A stretch of 64,000 nucleotides of DNA from Halanaerobium sp964649895 (lineage in GTDB: Bacteria > Bacillota > Halanaerobiia > Halanaerobiales > Halanaerobiaceae): positions 6,607 through 70,606 of the forward strand of contig CAZYRX010000005.1 of NCBI GenBank assembly GCA_964649895.1. The letters run 5' to 3'. Made by a program: the position numbers and the translations under genes. Positions 25,247-34,530 of this stretch are shown piece after piece. The stretch's first letter is position 1. Every line of letters starts with the position of its first letter. The notes beneath the pieces were generated by a model. The model made no database searches. It was not told the origin of the DNA and saw only the letters and a list, made by a program, of their open reading frames with translations.

Positions 25247-26143
25247 CTATTCTTCTATAATTCTCTCACATAATCTGTGGGTTTTAAGGTCTGCATTTAA
25301 AGAATCTAAATCCGGTTCTCCTTTTCTTGCCAATTCTAAAAATCTATCTATAATATCCACAAAGCCCCTATTATACCCCATCTTATTCCATCCCGGCACA
25401 AGAGAAATATTTTCACCATCATTTTGATACTTTATAACTTCTGTAACATTCTTAACTTTCATTTTTTGCTTAAAGCCCATAACTTCAACAACTTCTTCAC
25501 CAACAGCACTATCTCTATTCATAATACCGACTGCAATATTCTCTTTTCCTTTAAGTGTCAGCATAACCCTTAAAAGACTGTCATCTTCAACATATTTATC
25601 TATTTCAATAGATTTGATCTCATTTTCTCCATATAAATATAATATTGTATCAATTACATGAATAAAATCAATTAAAACTACATCTCTAACACTGTTTTTC
25701 CAAAGTTTCCTATTTTTCTGCATTGTAATAATCTTTGGACCACTTATTTCAAGCAAGGAATGGTATGTTGGAATATACCGACGGTTAAAACCAGTCATTA
25801 ATACAACATTTTTGTCTTTTGCTATTTTAATTAATTCTTCTGTTTTATCAATACTGCATGTTATAGGCTTATCAACATAAGTTGGAATACCTCTTTCCAA
25901 TAATTCTTTAACATAATCATAATGTGCTTCAGTAGCTGTATGAACAAATGCAGCATCAATATCTTCTTTTAATAATTCTGGAAATGAAGAATAAGTTTTA
26001 TCAACACGATATTTTTTGGCTAGCCTATTTAACTCTTCTTCATTTCTAGTGCAAAAGTATGGTTCAACCTCTTCAATTTGGGTAATAATAGGAAGATATG
26101 CTTTCTGTGCAATATTACCCAGACCAATTACTGCTGTTTTCAT
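25247..26143 (-). CDS. Gfo/Idh/MocA family NAD(P)-dependent oxidoreductase
   Basis: 298 residues. The Rossmann start AVIGLGNIAQKAYLPII and the EKP-like segment VDKPITCSIDKTEELI at about 92, with TGFNRRYIP after it, are typical of the family. The C-terminal half is the alpha/beta substrate domain. Substrate is likely a sugar or a derivative but cannot be told. It lies between tatD and ksgA on the same strand with gaps of about 90 bases. Confidence 0.88.
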   Translation of the reverse strand: MKTAVIGLGNIAQKAYLPIITQIEEVEPYFCTRNEEELNRLAKKYRVDKTYSSFPELLKEDIDAAFVHTATEAHYDYVKELLERGIPTYVDKPITCSIDKTEELIKIAKDKNVVLMTGFNRRYIPTYHSLLEISGPKIITMQKNRKLWKNSVRDVVLIDFIHVIDTILYLYGENEIKSIEIDKYVEDDSLLRVMLTLKGKENIAVGIMNRDSAVGEEVVEVMGFKQKMKVKNVTEVIKYQNDGENISLVPGWNKMGYNRGFVDIIDRFLELARKGEPDLDSLNADLKTHRLCERIIEE

Positions 26144-26241
26144 AATGAACCAACCCCTTTATTCAGCTTTAAAAATAGTCACTTATTTAAAATTTAATTA
26201 TAATATAAAATCAATAAGTATTTATATTTCTATTTCATAAT

Positions 26242-27009
26242 TTAAATCTTATAAATTTTTTCAGCATTTTCACTTGTAATTTCAGCTAATTCTTCAGGAG
26301 CAATTTTTTTGATTTCCGCTGCCTTTTTGAGAATATACTGCAGGTATGAAGGTTCATTTCTTTTACCTCTATTTGGAGAAGGTGTTAAATATGGAGAATC
26401 AGTTTCTAACAAAATTCTATTAAGCGGCATTTTTTCTAATGCTTTTCTGATTTCTTCAGCACTATTAAAAGTAATTAAACCTCCAAAAGCAGCATAATAA
26501 TCTCGTTCAATGATTTTTTCTATCAACTCAGGTCCATATGCATAGCAGTGAAAAATCAAATCAGCTGAAAAGTCAGCAACTTGATCTATGACATTGAGAG
26601 TTTCATTTCCCGCAGATCTCGAATGAATAACAACAGGCAAATCTAATTCTTTAGCTAAATATAAATGTTTTTCAAAGGCTTCTTTTTGTTTTTCTCTTGG
26701 GGAATTATTATAATAGAAGTCCAGCCCCGTCTCTCCTATAGCTTTAACTTTATTATTTAAAGCAAGTGCTTTTATTTCTGCAAGGCTTTCCGTATTCAAA
26801 GTATCTGCATCATGAGGATGAATACCAACAACAGCATATATGTTATCATATTTTTCAGCAAGTTTTACTGATCTTCTGCTGGATTCAATATCTGCTCCAA
26901 TGTTAAATATTTTTTCTACTCCTACCTCTCCAGCTCTTTTTAATACTTCATCTCTATCCTTATCATACTGCTCAAAATCTAAATGTGCATGAGTGTCAAT
27001 TAGTCTCAA
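26242..27009 (-). CDS. tatD: TatD family metal-dependent hydrolase
   Basis: 255 residues. Metal ligands visible: DTHAHLDF near the start, GETGLDFYY (Glu), VIHSR (His), IFHCYAYG (His) and LLETDSPYL (Asp). The family includes 3'-5' DNases with DNA repair roles. TTG 27009 starts the frame 7 bases after AGGAGG. A weak -35 (TTTAAT), 17-base spacer and TATAAT at 27066-27061 may be its promoter. Confidence 0.92.
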   Translation of the reverse strand: MRLIDTHAHLDFEQYDKDRDEVLKRAGEVGVEKIFNIGADIESSRRSVKLAEKYDNIYAVVGIHPHDADTLNTESLAEIKALALNNKVKAIGETGLDFYYNNSPREKQKEAFEKHLYLAKELDLPVVIHSRSAGNETLNVIDQVADFSADLIFHCYAYGPELIEKIIERDYYAAFGGLITFNSAEEIRKALEKMPLNRILLETDSPYLTPSPNRGKRNEPSYLQYILKKAAEIKKIAPEELAEITSENAEKIYKI

Positions 27010-27066
27010 TCTCTTTCCTCCTAAGCTTTTCTTGCAAAATAATTGATATTATTAGTATATATTATA

Positions 27067-27250
27067 ACACTTTAATAGTAGAAATTAAATTACTTAAACA
27101 CATTATTACTTTTTATTAGCAAATTTTATGATACTAAATTCATAAATTACTGAAATTACCGCTTATATTGGCAGCATTAGAGATAGAAGCTCTAATTGAA
27201 AAATCTTTAAATAAAATAAAAATTATAATAATTCACTAAGATAAAATTTA
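27067..27250. other. Gap between tatD and purL: mostly featureless AT-rich DNA
   Basis: The 308-base gap 27010-27317 holds the likely tatD promoter, the purL terminator at 27251-27300 and a small 7-bp inverted repeat ATTAGAG/CTCTAAT at 27176-27196. Nothing else was recognised and no frame looks coding. Confidence 0.4.
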
Positions 27251-27300
27251 AGGTACCTGCTTTGAGCATTAATGCTTAATAATGCTCAAAGCAGATACCT
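27251..27300 (-). terminator. Terminator of purL
   Basis: A 21-bp stem with a single G-T pair (27251-27271 with 27280-27300), 8-base loop, then TAAATTTTAT on minus. It starts 17 bases after the purL stop. Confidence 0.75.
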
Positions 27301-27317
27301 ATTCTTAACCCGATATT

Positions 27318-30300
27318 TTATTTTTTAAAATAATCTACTCCAGCTTTAAATAATTTCTGATCCTTTTTACCAGTAATATTTTTCGCAACATTACAGCCAA
27401 TTCTTTCTGAATGGCCCATTTTACCCAATACTCTACCATCAGGACTTGTTATTGCTTCAACGGCTCCTACAGAACCATTTGGGTTAAACTCAATATCCAT
27501 TGATGGCTTTCCTGCAAAATCTACATATTGGGCAGCAATTTGTCCATTTTGCTGCAATTTTTTGATTAATTTTTCGTCAGCAGTAAATCTTCCTTCACCA
27601 TGAGAAAATGCTATAGAATAAATATCTCCAACTTCAACATTTGCTAACCAGGGTGACTTATTAGAAGTGATTTTAGTATTTGCCATACAGGATATATGAC
27701 GGCCAATCGTATTATAAGTTAGAGTCGGTGTTTCTTCTGTAAGTTCTCTTATTTCTCCATAAGGAACTAATCCCAATTTAATTAATGCCTGAAATCCATT
27801 GCATATTCCCAGCATCAAACCGTCGCGATTGTTTAAAAGATTCATCACTGCTTCTTTAATTTCTGGATTTCTAAAAACAGCCGCAATAAATTTACCTGAA
27901 CCATCTGGTTCATCTCCAGCACTAAAACCACCTGGTATAACAACCATCTGTGATTTATCAATTTCTGAAGCGATTTTGCTGATTGAATCTTCTATCTGCT
28001 GTGGTTCTAAATTTTTGAAGATAAATGTTTCAACTTCTGCTCCAACTTCTCTAAACTGTCTTGCTGTATCATATTCACAGTTTGTTCCAGGGAAAACCGG
28101 AATCAACACTTTTGGATTTGCAGTCTTTATATTTGCTTTTATGATATTTTTTTCTTTATAAGGTTCAAATTCTAGTAATTTTTCATCTTCTAGATCACTA
28201 CCTGAATTACCAGACTGCTCAACTTCTGTTCTAATTGTTTTTACCTTTGTAGGATAAATTTTTTCTAATGGTCTCTGCCAGCTTTCTAATGCTTCAGAAA
28301 GATTAATTTCAATATCATTAATTTTAAAAACTTCTTGATTTATAGTTCTTGCTATTTTTTTATAATCTATACCTTTAAATAGTTCTTCAGCATTTAATTC
28401 TGCTTTTAATTCTAAAACCAATGCTCCATAATCTGGAGAAAACATTTGTTGTTCATCAAGTTCATCATTCATTTCAAAACCAATTTTATTACCAAAACTC
28501 ATTTTACTTAAAGCCTCAGCAATCCCACCTATTGTTAGTGCAGATGCTGAAATTATATTTCCTTTATCTACTAATTCTTTAACTCTTCTATAAGTCTTTT
28601 TTAATTTATCAATATTTGCTATTTCATTTTCATCTCTTTCAATTGGCAAATAAATAATACTGCTGTCGACTTCTTTAAATTCTGGAGAAATAACATTATT
28701 TATATCAACTGTATCAACTGCAAAAGAAACCAAGGTGGGAGGGACATCAAGCTCATGAAAACTACCAGACATACTATCTTTACCACCAATTGCTGCTAAA
28801 CCAAATCTTTTTTGGGCATAATACCCTCCTAGTAATGCACTAAATGGTTTACCCCAACGCTCAGCTTTATCCTTAAGGCGTTCAAAATATTCTTGAAAGG
28901 AAAATCTTATTTTTCGATAATCTCCACCTGCAGCTACTATTTTAGAGATAGATTCAATGACTGCATATAGTGCCCCATGAAATGGACTCCAGGTGCTTAG
29001 ATTAGAATCAAAACCATAACTCATAAGTGTTCCTGTCTTTGTTTCTCCTTTTAAAAGTGGTATTTTAGCTGCCATAACTTGGGTAGGTGTAAGTTGATAT
29101 TTTCCACCAAAAGGCATCATAACACTACCTGCACCAATTGAACTATCAAATTTCTCTTTTAAACCTTTTTGTGAGGCCACATTAATATCCGCAAGATTCT
29201 TCAACCATTTATCTCTTAAATTGTCAACTCCAGAAAGTCTCTTCATTTCTACATTTTTAAAATAGTTTTCTTCTCTATTTGGAGAAAGAACCTTAACTTC
29301 AGCAGTCTGTTTAGCACCATTGGTATCCAAAAAATCACGACTTAAGTTTACAATATCACTACCATTCCAGTTCATAATCAATCTTCTATCAGCTTTAACT
29401 TCCGCTATAACTGTTGCCTCTAAATTTTCTTCTTCTGCCAAATCTATAAAATCATCAACATCATTTTGATCAACAACAACAGCCATTCTTTCCTGTGATT
29501 CTGAAATTGCCAACTCAGTACCATCTAACCCTTCATATTTTTTAGGGACAGCATCCAGATTTATTTCTAAAGCATCTGCCAATTCGCCGACTGCCACAGA
29601 AACCCCACCAGCACCAAAATCATTACATACTTTAATTTTGCGGCTGACATTAGGATTCCTAAATAAACGCTGAATTTTCCGTTCAGTTGGGGGATTACCT
29701 TTCTGTACTTCTGCACTGCTTTCTTCAATAGACTCTTCGGTGTGAACCTTAGAAGATCCAGTTGCACCACCACAACCATCACGGCCTGTTCTACCTCCAA
29801 CTAAAATTACGATATCTCCAGCTTCTGCTTCTCCTCTGTATACATTGTATTTTGGAGCTGCTGCTACAACTGCACCGATTTCCATATGTTTTGCAATATA
29901 TCTTTCATTATACATTTCACTTACCATACCTGTAGCAAGCCCAATTTGATTTCCATAAGAACTATATCCATCAGATGCTTCCTTCACAATTTTTTTCTGA
30001 GGTAGTTTGCCTGGGATTGTTTCATCTATAGGAGTTCTTGGGTCTCCTGCTCCAGTAACTCTCATTGCCTGATACACATAAGACCTTCCAGCTAAAGGAT
30101 CTCTTATTGCACCACCAAGGCAGGTAGCTGCTCCACCAAAAGGCTCAATTTCTGTAGGATGATTATGAGTTTCATTTTTAAACATAACAAGCCAGTCTTC
30201 ATCTTTACCATCAACATCAACAGTAACTTCAATGCTGGCTGCATTCACTTCGTTTGAGACCTCTAAATCATCTAATTTGCCTGCCTCTCTAAGTTCTTTC

Positions 30301-31145
30301 ATCCCCATTAAAGCTATATCCATCAGACATATATCTTTTTCTTCACTTTCGTATATTTTCTTTCGAGCAGACAAATATTCATTATATGCTTCTTCAATAA
30401 CAGAGGTAAAAGAACTTTTTTCAATTTCTATATCTTCAATTCTGCTTAAAAAAGTAGTATGACGGCAGTGATCTGACCAGTAAGTATCTAGAACTCGTAT
30501 TTCAGTAATAGTAGGATCTCTTTTTTCGGTATCTCTAAAATATTGTTGAGTATGAAGAAAATCAGCCGTACTCATTGCTAGACCAAGTTCTTCACTCATT
30601 TCCTCCAACTGCTTTTTAGTCTTATTTATAAAGCCTTTGAGTGTTTTAACTTTTTCTGGAATCTTATAATCCATCTCAAGAGTTTCTGGTTTTGCTAAAT
30701 CAGCCTCTCTAGAATCAACAGGGTTTATATAATAATCTTTGATTTTTTCAATTTCTTTTTCATTTAGACTTCCTTTTAATATAATAACTTCTGCTGTTCT
30801 CACAGTTGGTTTTTCATCATCATTTAATATTTGCATACATTGTTCTGCTGAATCTGCCCTCTGATCATATTGACCGGGTAAATACTCAACTGCAAAAGCT
30901 TTTTCATTTTCAGAAATCTTTATATTTTCATGATAAAGATTGTCAACTGGAGGCTCTGCTAATATAGTATGACATGATTCTTTAAATGCCTGCTCAGATA
31001 TATCTGCTATATCATACCTATTAATAAGTCTCAGTCCTTCTATATTTTCCAATTCTAAACTCTCTTTAAAATCTGACAGCAGCTGTTCAGCTGCAACATC
31101 AAAACCTTCTTTTTTTTCAACATAAACCCTTCGAATTTTAGACAT
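27318..31145 (-). CDS. purL: Single-chain phosphoribosylformylglycinamidine synthase
   Basis: 1275 residues; converts FGAR to FGAM in purine synthesis. It is the large fused form with the synthetase domains (TYWSDHCRHTTFLSRI, FKNETHNHPTEIEPFGGAATCLGGAIRDPLAGR, NDFGAGGVSVAVGEL) and a C-terminal class I glutaminase from about residue 1010, with GGFSAGDEP, the catalytic Cys of LGICNGFQALIKLG and His/Glu of SHGEGRF. This form, known from clostridia and proteobacteria, replaces separate purS, purL and purQ. No other pur genes are near. ATG has AAAAGGAG 10 bases upstream. Confidence 0.97.
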   Translation of the reverse strand: MSKIRRVYVEKKEGFDVAAEQLLSDFKESLELENIEGLRLINRYDIADISEQAFKESCHTILAEPPVDNLYHENIKISENEKAFAVEYLPGQYDQRADSAEQCMQILNDDEKPTVRTAEVIILKGSLNEKEIEKIKDYYINPVDSREADLAKPETLEMDYKIPEKVKTLKGFINKTKKQLEEMSEELGLAMSTADFLHTQQYFRDTEKRDPTITEIRVLDTYWSDHCRHTTFLSRIEDIEIEKSSFTSVIEEAYNEYLSARKKIYESEEKDICLMDIALMGMKELREAGKLDDLEVSNEVNAASIEVTVDVDGKDEDWLVMFKNETHNHPTEIEPFGGAATCLGGAIRDPLAGRSYVYQAMRVTGAGDPRTPIDETIPGKLPQKKIVKEASDGYSSYGNQIGLATGMVSEMYNERYIAKHMEIGAVVAAAPKYNVYRGEAEAGDIVILVGGRTGRDGCGGATGSSKVHTEESIEESSAEVQKGNPPTERKIQRLFRNPNVSRKIKVCNDFGAGGVSVAVGELADALEINLDAVPKKYEGLDGTELAISESQERMAVVVDQNDVDDFIDLAEEENLEATVIAEVKADRRLIMNWNGSDIVNLSRDFLDTNGAKQTAEVKVLSPNREENYFKNVEMKRLSGVDNLRDKWLKNLADINVASQKGLKEKFDSSIGAGSVMMPFGGKYQLTPTQVMAAKIPLLKGETKTGTLMSYGFDSNLSTWSPFHGALYAVIESISKIVAAGGDYRKIRFSFQEYFERLKDKAERWGKPFSALLGGYYAQKRFGLAAIGGKDSMSGSFHELDVPPTLVSFAVDTVDINNVISPEFKEVDSSIIYLPIERDENEIANIDKLKKTYRRVKELVDKGNIISASALTIGGIAEALSKMSFGNKIGFEMNDELDEQQMFSPDYGALVLELKAELNAEELFKGIDYKKIARTINQEVFKINDIEINLSEALESWQRPLEKIYPTKVKTIRTEVEQSGNSGSDLEDEKLLEFEPYKEKNIIKANIKTANPKVLIPVFPGTNCEYDTARQFREVGAEVETFIFKNLEPQQIEDSISKIASEIDKSQMVVIPGGFSAGDEPDGSGKFIAAVFRNPEIKEAVMNLLNNRDGLMLGICNGFQALIKLGLVPYGEIRELTEETPTLTYNTIGRHISCMANTKITSNKSPWLANVEVGDIYSIAFSHGEGRFTADEKLIKKLQQNGQIAAQYVDFAGKPSMDIEFNPNGSVGAVEAITSPDGRVLGKMGHSERIGCNVAKNITGKKDQKLFKAGVDYFKK

Positions 31146-31219
31146 GTATTTAACTCTCCTTTTAAAATTTTAATCTTATTAAGTCTATTTAAATAAAGTT
31201 TATCTTTATCTAATTATAT

Positions 31220-31249
31220 TTGTACACTTTAATTATAATCTGATATAAT
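31220..31249 (+). promoter_or_regulatory. Promoter of the lysR gene divergent from purL
   Basis: TTGTAC (31220-31225), 18 bases, TATAAT (31244-31249). It physically overlaps the opposing purL promoter. Confidence 0.6.
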
Positions 31250-31260
31250 TAAGTAGTAAA
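31232..31260 (-). promoter_or_regulatory. purL promoter
   Basis: Minus strand TTTACT (31260-31255), 17 bases, TATAAT (31237-31232). An inverted repeat AATTAAT-N12-ATTAATT (31260-31285) sits just upstream and could be a LysR site. Confidence 0.55.
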
Positions 31261-31299
31261 ATTAATATTGCTAATATCATTAATTAGGAGTGCTAATCA

Positions 31300-32175
31300 A
31301 TGCAGATTAATTATGAACTTTACAAAGTATTTTATAAGGTTGCGGAACATTTGAGTTTTTCTAAAGCTGCTGAAGATTTATTTGTTTCCCAATCTGCAGT
31401 TAGTCAGAATATCAATAATTTGGAAAAAGAATTAAAGACAAAATTATTTATTCGAAGCACCAAAAATGTCAGGCTAACAGAAGCTGGGAGAGTTTTATTT
31501 AAGCACATTGAACCTGCTTTTAACCTAATCGAAAATGGTGAATCAAGTGTTAGAGAAATAAATGCTCTACAGAAAGGAGAAATCCATATTGGGGCGAATG
31601 ATACTATTTCCAAAGATTTTTTGCTCCCATATTTAAATAAATTTCATCAACTTTACCCGAAAATAAAAATACAAATAACAAACAGAACTTCAAGTACTTG
31701 TATTGATCTTTTAAAACAAAATAAAGTTAATTTAATTATTAGTAATTTGCCTAATGAAAAAATTACTGAGAAAATGAAGGTTAAAGAAATTTATAAATTT
31801 AATGATATTTTCATAGTAGGTAGAGAATTCAAAGAACTCAAGTATAACAAATTATCACTACATAGTTTAAAAAATTATCCACTGCTAATGCTGGAAGCGA
31901 ATACTACTACAAGTAAATTCTTAAAAAAATCTTTAAATAAATTTGATTTAAATATTGATGCTGAAATTGAACTAGGAAGTGTAGATCTTTTAATAGAAAT
32001 GACTAAGATTGGACTTGGTATTGCTTTTGTGCCTGAATACTGTCTTGAATTAAATAACAAAAATATATTTAAAATAAATATAAAAGAAAAACTGCCAACA
32101 AGAAAACTGGCAGTTATAACAAACAAAGATATTCCATTATCTAATGCAGCAAAAAAATTTATAGGGCTTTTATAA
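31300..32175 (+). CDS. LysR-family transcriptional regulator
   Basis: 291 residues. N-terminal winged helix: YKVAEHLSFSKAAEDLFVSQSAVSQNINNLEKELKTKLFIR, then a C-terminal substrate-binding-like domain (IHIGANDTISKDFLLPYLNKF). The C-terminal part is short of any signature that would name the ligand. It is divergent from purL with overlapping promoters, so purL and its own gene are the first candidates as targets. The ATG follows TTAGGAG by 9 bases. The 3' end includes a perfect 8-bp hairpin within the coding region. Confidence 0.88.
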   Translation: MQINYELYKVFYKVAEHLSFSKAAEDLFVSQSAVSQNINNLEKELKTKLFIRSTKNVRLTEAGRVLFKHIEPAFNLIENGESSVREINALQKGEIHIGANDTISKDFLLPYLNKFHQLYPKIKIQITNRTSSTCIDLLKQNKVNLIISNLPNEKITEKMKVKEIYKFNDIFIVGREFKELKYNKLSLHSLKNYPLLMLEANTTTSKFLKKSLNKFDLNIDAEIELGSVDLLIEMTKIGLGIAFVPEYCLELNNKNIFKINIKEKLPTRKLAVITNKDIPLSNAAKKFIGLL

Positions 32176-32247
32176 ATTCTCTGACCTTCATTTTGCTCCT
32201 GCTTATTTTGAAAACATAACATCAAATCTAAATGTCTTTTATTAAAA

Positions 32248-33183
32248 CTATTTAGAATTACTTTGCTTAAGCTGTTCTAAAAAAGAATTTAAAGATTTAT
32301 CCTTAAGATCCGGAATTAAAATTGCCATAATTTGATATAAATAAAGAAATTCATCCAGCAGATCATCTTTATCTTCTTCTGGAATATTACCTTCTTCTTC
32401 CATAAATTCTTCTAAATTATCATTCACATTACTAAAAGACCTAAACAATTTTCTAACAGAATTTTTCTTTTGTGATTTTTTATCTTTCTCCCAGTAATCT
32501 TTCATCTTCATTCTTTCTCTTTTTAAAAGCACCGCCGAAACTGCTTCTTCCATAGGAATATGTAAATATCTATAGATAATATCAATAACTTCCTGAGTTT
32601 CTTTTCTACTTAAATTATGCTTTATTACTGCATCTAATAATTCATTTATTTTATTTGGGTCTCCCGTTCTTGATGAAAGAGCATGTGCTAAACTTAAATG
32701 TGACAAAGTTATAGGAGAATCTTCCTTTAACACTTCTTTTTGATATTTTTCTTTGACCTCAAGTATATTAAGCCATAAAGTAAGAGTTGTTCTTGGTATA
32801 CCAAGTTTTTCTGCAGCATCTTTTTTGTTGAGATTATTATCTTCCATAAATTTATTTATCGATATAGCTCTTTCCAGTGGATTCAAATCCTGTCTCTGTA
32901 GATTTTCAATAAGCTGTATCTGTCTAAATCTTTTTGGCGTTATTTCTTCATCAAAAATTACAGCGGCAATTTTTTCTTTGCCATCTTTTCTAACAGCTCT
33001 CATTCTTCTTTCTCCTGCAATTAAAATATAATGATTATTCTTTTTTTGAACTACAATTGGCTGCAGTTGGCCTACTTCGGCAATTGATTTAGCTAAGCTA
33101 TCAATTCTTTCTTCCGAAAAATCATGTCTAACTTGATCCGGTCTACTCTCAATATTTCTTATATTAATCTCTTTATACTTCAT
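32248..33183 (-). CDS. Orphan ParB/Noc-like partition protein
   Basis: 311 residues. N-terminal ParB/Srx CTPase fold with GQLQPIVV (38-45), AGERRMRAVRK (56-66) and IENLQRQDLNPLERA (92-106), followed by a helix-turn-helix (DAAEKLGIPRTTLTLWL, 122-138). The C-terminal 90 residues are charged with EEE and DKDD runs and may form a dimer domain. It lacks an adjacent parA/soj and the rsmG-mnm neighbourhood of the chromosomal pair. ATG has GGAGG 7 bases upstream. It may act as a Noc-like or gene-specific DNA-binding CTPase; true partition role is doubtful without ParA. Confidence 0.8.
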   Translation of the reverse strand: MKYKEINIRNIESRPDQVRHDFSEERIDSLAKSIAEVGQLQPIVVQKKNNHYILIAGERRMRAVRKDGKEKIAAVIFDEEITPKRFRQIQLIENLQRQDLNPLERAISINKFMEDNNLNKKDAAEKLGIPRTTLTLWLNILEVKEKYQKEVLKEDSPITLSHLSLAHALSSRTGDPNKINELLDAVIKHNLSRKETQEVIDIIYRYLHIPMEEAVSAVLLKRERMKMKDYWEKDKKSQKKNSVRKLFRSFSNVNDNLEEFMEEEGNIPEEDKDDLLDEFLYLYQIMAILIPDLKDKSLNSFLEQLKQSNSK

Positions 33184-33331
33184 TCTTCCGCCTCCTGATT
33201 TAGATCAAATTTATGCTATATAAAAATTATAATTGATTTCAAGCTTAATATACAATATCATATATAATGAAAACATATAATATTTTGATATGCATATATT
33301 AAACTTATAATTAAACAAAGGAGTCAAAACC

Positions 33332-34255
33332 ATGGAAAATAAGCTTGCTATAAATAGTTTAACAAAAAAATTAGAAAAAATAAACTACCTTGAGGTAGAA
33401 GAAAATACAAAACTGAAAAATTATACAAGTTTCAAAGTTGGCGGTCCAGCTAAGTTATTTTTATCTCCAAAAAAAATCAATGCTGTTCAACAGTTAATGC
33501 CATTAGTTATTAGCTCTAAACTCCCTTATTTTATTCTCGGGAAGGGAAGTAATCTTATTGTTTCTGATAAAGGATATAAAGGGATCATAATTTACACAGG
33601 AGAATTAAATAGTTATAATATCAGGAATAATATTATTGAAGCAGAAACCGGTCTTGAGCTTGAAGAACTTGCCGATATTGCTCTGGCTGAATCTTTAAGC
33701 GGACTTGAATTTGCAAGCGGAATCCCCGGTTCTTTAGGTGGTGCTTTATATATGAATGCTGGTGCTTATAATGGTGAAATGAAAGATATAATTAAAAGTG
33801 CATTTTTAGTTAATTCTCAAGGTGAAATTATAGAAAAAAATAATAAAGATTTAAAACTTGACTATAGAACAAGTATTCTGCAGAAAAAAAACAACTGGTT
33901 TGCTGTAAAAGTAATACTTGCTTTAAAAATAGATGCAAGAGAAAAAATTAAATCAAAAATGGATAAACTTCATAAAAAAAGATGGAATAAACAGCCAATG
34001 GAATTACCCAGTGCAGGCAGCATTTTCAAAAGACCTCCTGGCCATTATACTGGTGTTTTAATCGAAAAAGCGAATCTAAAAGGCTACCAAATAGGTGGTG
34101 CTCAGGTTTCAGAAAAACATGCTGGTTTTATTGTTAATAAAGGAAATGCAACAGCAAAAGATATAATTAATTTGATTGAAAAAATAAAGAAAGATGTATA
34201 TGAAAATAGCGGAGTCCAGCTTGAAGTTGAACCCCGCTTCTTAGGCGAATTTTAA
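33332..34255 (+). CDS. murB: UDP-N-acetylenolpyruvoylglucosamine reductase MurB
   Basis: Reduces UDP-GlcNAc-enolpyruvate to UDP-MurNAc with NADPH and FAD. 307 residues, type II MurB as in Firmicutes. Motifs: YTSFKVGGPAKLF, YFILGKGSNLIVSDKGYKG, GLEFASGIPGSLGGALYMNAGAYNGEM, LDYRTS and the catalytic Ser in LPSAGSIFKRPPGHY. ATG follows AAAGGAG by 8 bases. Divergent from the ParB gene. Its stop overlaps the stop of the convergent GIY-YIG gene, and its terminator lies inside that gene. Confidence 0.96.
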   Translation: MENKLAINSLTKKLEKINYLEVEENTKLKNYTSFKVGGPAKLFLSPKKINAVQQLMPLVISSKLPYFILGKGSNLIVSDKGYKGIIIYTGELNSYNIRNNIIEAETGLELEELADIALAESLSGLEFASGIPGSLGGALYMNAGAYNGEMKDIIKSAFLVNSQGEIIEKNNKDLKLDYRTSILQKKNNWFAVKVILALKIDAREKIKSKMDKLHKKRWNKQPMELPSAGSIFKRPPGHYTGVLIEKANLKGYQIGGAQVSEKHAGFIVNKGNATAKDIINLIEKIKKDVYENSGVQLEVEPRFLGEF

Positions 34256-34530
34256 CTAATCAGCTCCTCTTTTTTACTACGGGGGAGCTGTTTTATTTCA
34301 TATTCTCTTTTTTGAGCATCACTGCGCGAACTAAAAGATTCTTTATAAATAAGTTTCACAGGAGTTCTACCCCTAGTATACTTTGCTCCTACACCACTAT
34401 TGTGTTCATCTACTCTTCTCTCAATATCAACTGTATAACCAGTATATAAAGTACCGTCACTACATTCTACAATATATACAAAATGTCTATTTGTAGATTC
34501 AGTATTTAATTCGCTATTATTTTTTGCCAT
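34252..34530 (-). CDS. GIY-YIG nuclease domain protein (UPF0213/YhbQ type)
   Basis: 92 residues. The domain reads FVYIVECSDGTLYTGYTVDIERRVDEHNSGVGAKYTRGRTPVKLIY, with the Tyr pair, the Arg of ERRVDEH and Glu of KREYEIKQLPR. Family members are single-domain nucleases with unclear cellular role. ATG 34530 overlaps the end of the ferritin-like gene by 14 bases; its ribosome site AAGGA is only 2 bases away, so translation may depend on coupling. The stop overlaps the murB stop on the other strand by 4 bases. Confidence 0.85.
   Translation of the reverse strand: MAKNNSELNTESTNRHFVYIVECSDGTLYTGYTVDIERRVDEHNSGVGAKYTRGRTPVKLIYKESFSSRSDAQKREYEIKQLPRSKKEELIS
34261..34298 (+). terminator. murB terminator embedded in the GIY-YIG gene
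   Basis: CAGCTCC (34261-34267) pairs with GGAGCTG (34284-34290), followed by TTTTATTT. It begins 5 bases after the murB stop and lies within the coding end of the opposite gene. Confidence 0.65.

Noticed and set aside
29567..29800. 77-residue frame inside purL
   Set aside because: Out-of-frame shadow within a continuous, well-matched purL gene; it does not indicate a frameshift.
31146..31299. Guanine or purine riboswitch in front of purL
   Set aside because: No conserved purine aptamer core or terminator hairpin; only promoter boxes and an AT-rich inverted repeat.
32090..32115. Perfect 8-bp hairpin AACTGCCA/TGGCAGTT near the end of the lysR gene
   Set aside because: Lies inside the coding region with no U tract; not supported as a terminator.
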